A stretch of 11,873 nucleotides of DNA, from contig JBJOKR010000156.1 of NCBI GenBank assembly GCA_046045995.1, positions 1-11,873 on the forward strand, in the 5' to 3' direction. Each line of letters opens with the position of its first letter. Position 1 is the first letter of the stretch. Of this stretch, positions 5,736-11,564 are shown piece by piece. Source of the DNA: Indioceanicola sp046045995 (lineage in GTDB: Bacteria > Pseudomonadota > Alphaproteobacteria > Azospirillales > Azospirillaceae). The translations under genes and the position numbers were made by a program. The notes beneath the pieces were generated by a model that did no database searches, was not told the DNA's origin, and worked only from the letters and a program-made list of their open reading frames with translations.

Positions 5736-8174
5736 ATGATGGTGCGGGTGGGCGTGGGCCGGGTGGGTTCGGTTTTGACAGCGCTGGCACTATGGGCGAC
5801 CCTTCCCTCGGGCGCCGGGGCGGAGGCTACGACCTGCGGCGCGGCCCCGGCCCAGGAACCGCTCTATCTCCGCGGCGGGATGAACGGCTGGGTTCCGGCC
5901 CCGGAATACCGGCTGGACTGGGACTGCGATGCCTATGTCCTGGCCGTGGACCTGCAGGGGATGCAGGATTTCAAACTGGCCGATGCCGCCTGGACCCCCG
6001 CATCCAGCTTCGGCGGTACGGCCGATTCACCGCCCCGCGCCGCCACCGGCCCGGTGGAGATCCCGATCGCCCGGGCCGAGTCGGGCGGCTCCCGCAACCT
6101 GTCCTTCCGCTTCGATGGGGAACACCGGCTGCGGCTGGATTTCCCCGACGGTGCGCCGCGCCTGACCATTACGCCGGGCGGCGGGGCTTCAGCGGCACCG
6201 GCGACCAATGATCCGGCCGCCGCCCATCTGCGCTTCGACAGCCGGAACACGGCGCACAAGGCCCCGTTCGGGGCGCAGCCGGCGGGAACGCCCGTGCGCT
6301 TCACCCTGGGTACCGGGCCGGGGGTGCGGTCGGTGACCCTGGTGGTGGAACGCCGGGTGCTGGAGGGGAACCAGGAACACCTGGCCTATCTGGAGCCCCA
6401 ACGCATCCCCCTGACCCGCCAAACCGACGGTTCGGGCTGGAGCGGGGAGCACCGGTTCGACACCATCGGCGTCTATGGCTACTGGTTCGAGGTGGCGACG
6501 GACCAAGGGACCCTGATCGTCCAGAACAACACCGCCCCCATTTATTGGACACGGGAAAGGGGTGCCAACGGGCCGGGCACCGTGGCACCGGCGCCCACCG
6601 ATCCGGACAGCATCCGCCGGTTCCGCCACACCGTCTATGATCCGGGGTTCACGGTGCCCGGCTGGGCCCGGGACGCTGTCTATTACTACATCTTCCCGGA
6701 GCGGTTCCGGAACGGCGACCCCGCCAATGATCCCAGGGTCGGCGTCGACACCTACCAGGACAAGGGGGTGGAGGTGCATGGGCGCTGGCTGTCCGTCCCC
6801 TACCGCCCCGGATCGGGCGACGGGTCGGATGCGGTGTCCAGCAATGATTTCTTCGGCGGCGATCTGGCCGGGATCATCGAAAAGCTGGACCATATCCGCG
6901 ATGTCGGCGCCAACACGATCTACATGACCCCCGTCTTCCAGGCGGCCAGCAACCACAAATACGATACGGCCGATTACCGGATGATCGATAGCCGGTTCGG
7001 CACCAACGCCGATTTCGAGCGCCTGGTCGCCGCCGCGGCGGAGCGGGGCATCCGCGTGATCGTGGACGTGTCCCTGAACCACACAGGCCGGGATTCCCCC
7101 TATTTCGACCGCTTCGCCAAATGGCCGGGTATCGGTGCCCTGGAAGGGGGGCAGGTGCGGGCGGACAGCCCCTATGCCGATTGGTACCGCCTGAACCCCG
7201 ATGCCGCCGATCCCGATGACCGCTATGTCGGCTGGACCGGGGCGAAGGACCTGCCCGAGCTGAACGAGGCAAGCCCCGCCTTCCGCCGCTTCGCCTATGG
7301 TGCGCCGGACGGCGTGATGCAGCTGTGGCTGGACCGCGGGGCGGCGGGCTGGCGCATGGATGTGGCGCCCTGGGTCCCCGATGATTTCTGGCGGGAATGG
7401 CGCCAGGCGGTGAAGGCCCACCGCCCCGATGCCCTGACCATCGCGGAGACATGGTTCGATTCGTCCAAGTATTTCCTGGGCGACACCTTCGACACCACCA
7501 TGAATTACATCTTCCGCAACGCGGTGCTGGATTTCGCCGCTGGCGGCAACGCGGCGGCCAATTACCGCAACATCGAGCTGATGCGGGAAGTGTATCCGCC
7601 CCAATCCTTCTTCGCCCTGATGAACCTGCTGTCCACCCATGATGCCGCCCGCAGCCTGCATGTCCTGGGCGATCACGGGCATGATCCGGCGGCGGCGGAT
7701 CTGGCCAAGCGGCGCTACCGCCTGGCCCTGCTGTTCCAGATGACCTTCCCCGGTGCCCCCGCCATCTTCTACGGGGATGAGGTGGGGTTGGGCGGCGGCG
7801 ACGATCCGGACAACCGCCGCCCCTTCCCCTGGGCGGACCAGGGCGGCAGCCCGGACATGGAGATGCTGGCGACCGTGCGCCAGTTGACCGGCCTGCGCCG
7901 CGACCACGCCATCCTGCGCCATGGCAGCCTGTCGGCCCCGCTGTACACGGACCGGAACCTGATCATCCTGCTGCGTGAGCTGGACGGGCAACCGGCCCTG
8001 GTGGCGCTGAACAACGGGGAGGAGGCGCGGACCCTGTCGCTTCCCCTGCCCCCGACCCTCACCGGCAGGACGGTGACCGACCTTCTGACCGGCCGGGAGA
8101 TGACGCTTCCCGGTGACACCCTGTCCCTGGAGGTTCCGGCCTTGGGCGGGGTGGTCCTGGTGGGCGGAAAGTGA
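5736..8174 (+). CDS. Secreted GH13 alpha-amylase family protein (neopullulanase/cyclomaltodextrinase-like)
   Basis: An 812-residue glycoside hydrolase family 13 enzyme that should cleave alpha-1,4 (possibly alpha-1,6) links in starch-like glucans. Residues 1-29 form a signal peptide (basic start, hydrophobic VGSVLTALALWATL, AGA|E cleavage), so it is exported to the periplasm or outside. Next come a beta-sandwich module with LYLRGGMNGW (about 40-145) and a second one (about 160-275), both like carbohydrate-binding or E-set domains. The barrel follows, with D444-VSLNH, R540/D542 in GWRMDVAPWV, E571 in IAETW and H635-D636 in STHDAAR; all three catalytic acids are present. FYGDEVGLGGGDDPDNRRPFPW is typical of the neopullulanase/maltodextrin glucosidase branch. 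A C-terminal beta domain ends at VVLVGGK. The start is ATG 5736 or 5739, behind a G-run at 5729-5734; an upstream opening to 5580 lacks a signal sequence. No sugar-uptake genes are adjacent. Confidence 0.93.
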   Translation: MMVRVGVGRVGSVLTALALWATLPSGAGAEATTCGAAPAQEPLYLRGGMNGWVPAPEYRLDWDCDAYVLAVDLQGMQDFKLADAAWTPASSFGGTADSPPRAATGPVEIPIARAESGGSRNLSFRFDGEHRLRLDFPDGAPRLTITPGGGASAAPATNDPAAAHLRFDSRNTAHKAPFGAQPAGTPVRFTLGTGPGVRSVTLVVERRVLEGNQEHLAYLEPQRIPLTRQTDGSGWSGEHRFDTIGVYGYWFEVATDQGTLIVQNNTAPIYWTRERGANGPGTVAPAPTDPDSIRRFRHTVYDPGFTVPGWARDAVYYYIFPERFRNGDPANDPRVGVDTYQDKGVEVHGRWLSVPYRPGSGDGSDAVSSNDFFGGDLAGIIEKLDHIRDVGANTIYMTPVFQAASNHKYDTADYRMIDSRFGTNADFERLVAAAAERGIRVIVDVSLNHTGRDSPYFDRFAKWPGIGALEGGQVRADSPYADWYRLNPDAADPDDRYVGWTGAKDLPELNEASPAFRRFAYGAPDGVMQLWLDRGAAGWRMDVAPWVPDDFWREWRQAVKAHRPDALTIAETWFDSSKYFLGDTFDTTMNYIFRNAVLDFAAGGNAAANYRNIELMREVYPPQSFFALMNLLSTHDAARSLHVLGDHGHDPAAADLAKRRYRLALLFQMTFPGAPAIFYGDEVGLGGGDDPDNRRPFPWADQGGSPDMEMLATVRQLTGLRRDHAILRHGSLSAPLYTDRNLIILLRELDGQPALVALNNGEEARTLSLPLPPTLTGRTVTDLLTGREMTLPGDTLSLEVPALGGVVLVGGK

Positions 8175-8234
8175 CGGCCATAGCCGCCATGAAGCACCAC
8201 AGGACCGCACAATGACGACGATGGCCGTCATTTT
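8172..8234 (+). terminator. Long-loop inverted repeat at the amylase stop codon, possible terminator
   Basis: TGACGGCCAT (8172-8181, beginning with the stop codon) is matched perfectly by ATGGCCGTCA (8221-8230), 39 bases apart, and followed by TTTT (8231-8234). A 10-base perfect stem plus a T-run suits a terminator, but the loop is far longer than usual. It may be stabilised by inner pairing, or it may be a protein-binding palindrome. Confidence 0.4.
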
Positions 8235-8280
8235 CGGCGCGTCCGCGGTCGTTGCCGGCTGGGGCCGGCTTGGTGTTTGA
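8212..8280 (+). CDS. Possible 22-residue hydrophobic microprotein
   Basis: ATG 8212 to TGA 8278-8280 encodes 22 residues, mostly hydrophobic (AVIFGASAVVAGW in the core), the length and composition of a single membrane span. AGGA at 8201-8204 lies seven bases upstream, a good ribosome binding site. An eight-codon frame from ATG 8189 ends in an ATGA overlap with this start. Its codons 4-7 coincide with the right arm of the long inverted repeat. The frame is short enough to occur by chance, so it is listed as a candidate. Confidence 0.22.
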   Translation: MTTMAVIFGASAVVAGWGRLGV

Positions 8281-8341
8281 CCCGGCGGTCGCTCTGGCAT
8301 GGGGACCACAGGCTGTGCCAGGGGCGTGGGCGGGTCCGGGC

Positions 8342-8371
8342 TGGACAGGCATACGGATGAAGTCATATAAA
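8342..8371 (+). promoter_or_regulatory. Upstream promoter (P1) of the unknown gene at 8540
   Basis: TGGACA (8342-8347, five of six) and TATAAA (8366-8371, five of six) are separated by 18 bases. This is the best -10 match noted in the window, and it is followed by an A/T-rich stretch. The leader would be about 160 bases. Confidence 0.5.
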
Positions 8372-8400
8372 AGGTTCAATAAAAAATTGCTTGATTTGCC

Positions 8401-8428
8401 TTGACAGGGCACGCCCTGGGCTTAATCT
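8401..8428 (+). promoter_or_regulatory. Downstream promoter (P2) with a palindrome in its spacer
   Basis: A perfect -35 TTGACA (8401-8406) precedes a weak -10 TAATCT (8423-8428) at 16-base spacing. The spacer holds a perfect inverted repeat, CAGGGC (8405-8410), AC, GCCCTG (8413-8418), which overlaps the last two bases of the -35. Such a site could be a repressor operator. The same bases also fit part of a sigma-54 site (GGCACG at 8408-8413, then GC at 8420-8421). Confidence 0.4.
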
Positions 8429-8539
8429 TACACCCGCATTCGTTACATCGCTCCGGCTTTCATGCACGCCCACTTACTGGTTGGCGGCACAGGATGCTCG
8501 CATGCATCGAAACTGATCAACCGATGGAAAGGATATGCT

Positions 8540-9046
8540 ATGTTGAAGGTCACATTCCGCGTGGTCGGCCTGTACTGCTATCTGCCCGTTCTGCGCTTCG
8601 ACAATCTGAACCCGTCCAGCACGGTGAAGCAGGTGATGGACACGATCGCCGCCACCAACCCGGGCTTCTCCTATGACGGTGGCGATGAGGTCCACAGCAT
8701 GGGCTACACCTTCACCGACCAGTCGGTGGAGCCGAACAATGTTCTGAAGCGGCCGGCCAACGGCTTCCGGGACCTGTCGGAGTCCCTGGGCAACACCGCG
8801 CTGGTCTGGCAGTACTACCGGTCGGTCACCGTGCCGATCGGCGGTACGAACTATGAGGTGAAGATCATCTCCCCCGGCCAGCCGAAGTTCAGCGTGACCC
8901 CGCTGAACGAGGACCTGATCCTGCCGCCCGGCTCCAGCAGCGACATCTGCTTCAACCTGACCTGGCGCCTGGTCCAGATCCAGTTGACGCCGGAGGCTCT
9001 CCAGGCCCGCCTGGCGGCCCGTCAGAAGTCGATGGCCATGGCCTGA
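8540..9046 (+). CDS. Conserved-looking hypothetical protein, strongly driven single gene
   Basis: A 168-residue protein I do not recognise. ATG 8540 is chosen because AAAGGA at 8528-8533 sits six bases upstream; an opening to 8462 lacks one. There is no signal peptide and no membrane helix. The first 45 residues read as strand (LKVTFRVVG), strand (LPVLRFDNL), helix (SSTVKQVMDTIAATN), like the start of a ubiquitin-like beta-grasp fold. The rest is mostly strand-like (VTVPIGGTNYEVKII, DICFNLTWRLVQIQL), with a C-terminal helix containing EALQARLAARQ and a Met/Ala tail. Codons are uniformly the preferred GC-ending ones. Two candidate promoters upstream and a strong terminator downstream make it a monocistronic, probably well-expressed gene. 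The fold suggestion is inference. Confidence 0.75.
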   Translation: MLKVTFRVVGLYCYLPVLRFDNLNPSSTVKQVMDTIAATNPGFSYDGGDEVHSMGYTFTDQSVEPNNVLKRPANGFRDLSESLGNTALVWQYYRSVTVPIGGTNYEVKIISPGQPKFSVTPLNEDLILPPGSSSDICFNLTWRLVQIQLTPEALQARLAARQKSMAMA

Positions 9047-9083
9047 TCCCGTCGCTGCGACCCGCAACGGGCGCACGCAAACG

Positions 9084-9122
9084 AAAAGGGCCGTCCCGTC
9101 ACCGGGGCGGCCCTTGTCTTTT
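9084..9122. terminator. Strong bidirectional rho-independent terminator
   Basis: AAGGGCCG-TCCCG (9086-9098), loop TCAC, CGGGG-CGGCCCTT (9103-9115) gives a 13-base stem with one T-G wobble, followed by GTCTTTT. Four A residues (9084-9087) precede the stem on the left, so it also has a short U-tract for minus-strand transcripts. It therefore ends both the unknown gene (stop at 9046) and scoB (stop at 9165). Confidence 0.92.
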
Positions 9123-9164
9123 CATGTCCATCCCGGGCGGGTCAGCCGGCCGGCCACCCACCCC

Positions 9165-9836
9165 TCACGCCGCCAAGGCGGGGGCGACGGCGAGGGGGGC
9201 CGCCGTCTTCTGCGTGATCTCATCCACCGTCACGGCCGGCGCCAGTTCGATCAGGGTCAGGCCGCCCGACCCATGCTTGTCCACGGTGAAGACGCCCAGA
9301 TCCGTGACCACCATGTCCACCACCCGGGTGCCTGTGAGCGGCAGCGTGCAGGCGGGAAGCAGTTTGGGGTCCAGGGCGCCGGTGGCCTTGTCCACGGCGC
9401 AGTGTTCCATCACCACCACCACCTTCTTCACCCCGGCGACCAGATCCATGGCACCGCCCATGCCCTTGACCATCTTGCCCGGGATCATCCAGTTGGCCAG
9501 ATCGCCGTTGGCCGCCACCTGCATGGCGCCCAGCACCGACAGGTCGATATGCCCGCCGCGGATCATGCCGAAGCTGTCCGCACTGCTGAAGAAGCTGGTT
9601 TGGGGAAGCTGGGTGATCGTCTGCTTGCCGGCATTGATCAGGTCCGGATCCTCCTCCCCCTCATAGGGGAAGGGGCCCATGCCCAGCATGCCGTTTTCCG
9701 ACTGCAGGGTCACATGCATGCCCTCGGGGATGTAGTTCGCCACCAGGGTCGGGATGCCGATGCCCAGGTTCACATAGAAGCCGTCGCGCAGTTCGCGTGC
9801 TGCGCGGGCGGCCATTTCATCACGGGTCCAGGCCAT
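9165..9836 (-). CDS. scoB: Succinyl-CoA:3-ketoacid-CoA transferase subunit B
   Basis: The 223-residue beta subunit of a class I CoA-transferase, which moves CoA from succinyl-CoA to acetoacetate. This is the activating step for ketone bodies and for acetoacetate from polyhydroxybutyrate breakdown. The catalytic glutamate is E47 in TLQSENGMLGMGP. Other family features are the NLGIGIPTLVANYIP loop near the start, GGHIDLSVLGAMQV, and a GKMVKGMGGAMDLV segment. Length matches the family (about 210-225). The start at 9836 is preceded by GGAAGGGAG within the 18-base gap after scoA, so the two subunits are made from one transcript. The substrate could be a related beta-ketoacid; acetoacetate is the best guess from overall similarity. 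Confidence 0.93.
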   Translation of the reverse strand: MAWTRDEMAARAARELRDGFYVNLGIGIPTLVANYIPEGMHVTLQSENGMLGMGPFPYEGEEDPDLINAGKQTITQLPQTSFFSSADSFGMIRGGHIDLSVLGAMQVAANGDLANWMIPGKMVKGMGGAMDLVAGVKKVVVVMEHCAVDKATGALDPKLLPACTLPLTGTRVVDMVVTDLGVFTVDKHGSGGLTLIELAPAVTVDEITQKTAAPLAVAPALAA

Positions 9837-9854
9837 AATGTCGGTCTCCCTTCC

Positions 9855-10559
9855 TCAGCCGCGCTTGCGGGTGGTGCGCTGCTCGATCCGCTTTTCGTAA
9901 TTCTTCCCCAGGATGATGCGCTGGACGAAGATGCCGGGCGTGTGGATTTGGTCGGGGTCCAGGGTGCCGGGCTCCACCAGATGCTCCACCTCCGCCACGG
10001 TCACGGCACCGGCCGTCGCCATCATGGGGTTGAAGTTCCGCGCCGTCTTCCGATAGATCAGGTTGCCTTCGGTATCGCCGGTATGGGCCTTGACGATGGA
10101 CAGGTCGGCACGCAGCCACCGCTCCATCACATAGGTCTCCCCCTCGAATTCCCGGATCTCCTTGCCTTCGGCCACCAGGGTGCCGACCCCGGTCTTGGTG
10201 AAGAAGGCGGGGATGCCCGCGCCGCCGGCGCGGATGCGCTCGGCCAGGGTGCCCTGGGGGTTGAACTCCAGCTCCAGCTCACCGGACAGGAACTGCTGGG
10301 CGAACAGCTTGTTCTCGCCCACATAGGAGCTGACCATCTTGGCGATCTGCCGCGTCTCCAGCAGAACGCCCAGGCCGAAGCCGTCCACGCCCGCATTGTT
10401 GGAGATGACGGTCAGGCCCTTCACGCCCGACAGCTTGATGGCCGCGATCAGGTTTTCCGGGATGCCGCACAGGCCGAAGCCGCCGGCCATGATCGTCATG
10501 TCGTCCCGCAGCAGCCCGGCCAGGGCCTCCACGGCGTCGGAATAGACCTTCTTGCTCAT
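9855..10559 (-). CDS. scoA: Succinyl-CoA:3-ketoacid-CoA transferase subunit A
   Basis: The 234-residue alpha subunit, partner of scoB. The glycine-rich CoA-binding segment GGFGLCGIPENLI lies at about residues 26-38, followed by LTVISNNAGVDGFGLG and the later ADLSIVKAHTGDTEGNLIYRKTARNFNP block, all typical of ScoA/AtoD. ATG 10559 is chosen because GAGGGAGGGAA lies just upstream and MSKKVYSDAVEAL is a normal family start; the opening to 10631 adds only a low-quality basic stretch. It is first in a two-gene operon with a promoter just upstream. Confidence 0.94.
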   Translation of the reverse strand: MSKKVYSDAVEALAGLLRDDMTIMAGGFGLCGIPENLIAAIKLSGVKGLTVISNNAGVDGFGLGVLLETRQIAKMVSSYVGENKLFAQQFLSGELELEFNPQGTLAERIRAGGAGIPAFFTKTGVGTLVAEGKEIREFEGETYVMERWLRADLSIVKAHTGDTEGNLIYRKTARNFNPMMATAGAVTVAEVEHLVEPGTLDPDQIHTPGIFVQRIILGKNYEKRIEQRTTRKRG

Positions 10560-10602
10560 GGCGGACGGTTCCCTCCCTCGCTCTCCTGTCGCGGTGCGGT
10601 AG

Positions 10603-10631
10603 GCTCTACGCCGGGCCCGCCCCGGAGTCAA
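10603..10631 (-). promoter_or_regulatory. Probable scoAB promoter
   Basis: On the minus strand TTGACT (10631-10626, five of six) and TAGAGC (10608-10603, three of six) are spaced by exactly 17 bases. Transcription would start near 10597, about 38 bases before scoA, leaving room for its strong ribosome binding site. The hairpin-rich block at 10707-10741 lies about 100-140 bases upstream of this start, where an activator could bind. Confidence 0.5.
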
Positions 10632-10706
10632 GAATTGGAAGTCGAATCACCTTTCATGTTTGGGCATCCGGTGCCGTCGCCCCTGTCGCGGACCGGTGAA
10701 TTCTCC

Positions 10707-10741
10707 CGGTTGCAGAGATACGTGCAACCGCATTTGTGCGG
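10707..10741. promoter_or_regulatory. Two overlapping inverted repeats in the scoA/GNAT divergent region
   Basis: CGGTTGCA (10707-10714), eight bases, TGCAACCG (10723-10730) is a perfect 8+8 inverted repeat. It overlaps a second perfect one, CCGCA (10728-10732), TTTG, TGCGG (10737-10741). They share 10728-10730, so the two stems cannot form at once in RNA. As DNA the first has the spacing of a dimeric regulator operator. No regulator gene is in the window. Confidence 0.4.
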
Positions 10742-10802
10742 ATGCTCTTGCAGAAACAAGCCCACGGCCCAGGAAAGGACGATAGCCCGTTCATTCCATC
10801 TT

Positions 10803-10822
10803 CACGGGCACCATGGCCCGTG
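10803..10822. repeat. Hairpin in the acetyltransferase leader
   Basis: CACGGGC (10803-10809), ACCATG, GCCCGTG (10816-10822) is a perfect 7-base stem with a 6-base loop, about 50 bases before the acetyltransferase ATG. There is no T-run. It could affect leader folding or be an operator. Confidence 0.35.
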
Positions 10823-10874
10823 GCACCCTGATCCCCATCCCCGTCCCGGCCCAACAATCCGCGGTCAGACACCC

Positions 10875-11417
10875 ATGCTCCTGGTTCCGGAAGCCCTTCA
10901 GACCGACCGGCTGACCGCCACCCGCCTGACAGAGGCGGACCGGCACCTGATCGCGGCGATGCACCAGGATGCCGATGCCATGGTCCGGATCGGCGGCCTG
11001 CGCGATGAGGCCGGCACCGAGCGCTACATGGCTTTCAACCTGCGTCACTGGGCGGAGAAGGGTTTCGGTGTCTATATGCTTCGGGACCGGGCCAGGGGTG
11101 AATTCCTGGGCCGCGCCGGCCTGCGCCACCGCCCCCCGGCGGAGGGGGAGGGGGTGGAGATCGTCTACGCCCTGCTGCCGGTGGCCCAGGGCCGGGGGCT
11201 GGGGCCGGAGTTCCTGGTCTGCTTGTTGGGTCTGGCGCGCGGGCCCTTGGGCCTGAGCTCCGTCATGGCCATGATCGAACCGGAGAACACACCGTCTCTC
11301 CGCGTGGCGGAGCGGGCGGGATTCCAGGTAACGGGGGAAGTGGTCCGCACAGGGCGGCGGCATCTGGAACTCACCCTCGCCTTTCCGGCACCGGGCGACA
11401 CAGCCTGCAACCCCTAG
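10875..11417 (+). CDS. GNAT-family N-acetyltransferase, RimJ/RimL type
   Basis: A 180-residue acetyltransferase that would transfer acetyl from acetyl-CoA to an amine; the substrate cannot be told. The opening LQTDRLTATRLTEADRHLI is the classic RimJ/RimL-like start. The acetyl-CoA-binding loop is Q-G-R-G-L-G in PVAQGRGLGPEFLVCLL, after the EIVYALLP strand, and the late ENTPSLRVAERAGFQVTGE block is the usual C-terminal signature. ATG 10875 is chosen because the family N-terminus begins there; its ribosome binding site is weak. A very long frame upstream runs antisense through scoAB and is not part of the gene. It is probably cytoplasmic and transcribed alone. Confidence 0.88.
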   Translation: MLLVPEALQTDRLTATRLTEADRHLIAAMHQDADAMVRIGGLRDEAGTERYMAFNLRHWAEKGFGVYMLRDRARGEFLGRAGLRHRPPAEGEGVEIVYALLPVAQGRGLGPEFLVCLLGLARGPLGLSSVMAMIEPENTPSLRVAERAGFQVTGEVVRTGRRHLELTLAFPAPGDTACNP

Positions 11418-11476
11418 GTTCACCGACCCGACCCTAAGAACCGCTGTTCAACCCAATCCCTTATGCTATGGTGTGG

Positions 11477-11500
11477 CCCCCTCCAAGGGGGAGGGAGAGG
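11477..11500. repeat. Hairpin upstream of dnaN, related to the post-ptsP repeat
   Basis: CCCCCT (11477-11482), CCA, AGGGGG (11486-11491) is a perfect 6-base stem, followed by AGGGAGAGG. Read on the minus strand it shares the 12-base core CCCTCCCCCTTG with the repeat at 3797-3808. It sits directly after a TATGCTATGGT stretch that may contain the dnaN -10 box, so it would lie at the very 5' end of the transcript. Confidence 0.4.
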
Positions 11501-11505
11501 CGACA

Positions 11506-11550
11506 ATGGACCTGCGGCAGCGACATTTCCAGTCGTCGGCGCGGGGATAG
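11506..11550 (+). CDS. Possible 14-codon leader peptide upstream of dnaN
   Basis: ATG 11506 to TAG 11548-11550 encodes MDLRQRHFQSSARG. It has a strong purine-rich ribosome binding site (GGGAGGGAGAGG, ending five or six bases upstream) and stops 14 bases before the dnaN start, whose own site is poor. That arrangement suggests translational coupling or control by a leader, but the frame is very short. Confidence 0.3.
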   Translation: MDLRQRHFQSSARG

Positions 11551-11564
11551 CGAAACGGAATGCG

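Larger units (their letters stand above)
8175..8539. other. 365-base regulatory gap between the amylase and the unknown gene
   Basis: No gene longer than the microprotein candidate is supported here. The left part carries the long inverted repeat, a GC hairpin (GCCGGC 8254-8259, loop TGGG, GCCGGC 8264-8269) and a CTGGCA (8294-8299)/TGCCAG (8316-8321) pair. The right part (about 8352-8405) is abruptly AT-rich and contains promoter-like boxes. Roughly 110-160 bases before ATG 8540 would be an untranslated leader. Confidence 0.6.
10560..10874. other. 315-base divergent intergenic region
   Basis: No supported gene lies here. It holds the scoAB promoter at the left and the overlapping inverted repeats and leader hairpin further right. 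No convincing plus-strand promoter for the acetyltransferase was found. Frames running through it (for instance a cysteine-containing one in frame with the acetyltransferase, from about 10656) have no ribosome binding site. Confidence 0.6.

Noticed and set aside
6189..8366. 725-residue minus-strand frame opposite the amylase gene
   Set aside because: Same shadow pattern: skewed composition, no domain, and the opposite strand encodes a complete GH13 enzyme.
8408..8421. Sigma-54 promoter (GGCACG-N4-GGGC)
   Set aside because: The -24 half lacks its leading T and the -12 half lacks TT. The same bases are better explained as a palindrome in the spacer of a TTGACA promoter. Kept only as an alternative.
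9114..10874. Long in-frame extension upstream of the acetyltransferase
   Set aside because: It runs antisense through scoB and scoA, has skewed composition, and the family N-terminus begins at ATG 10875.
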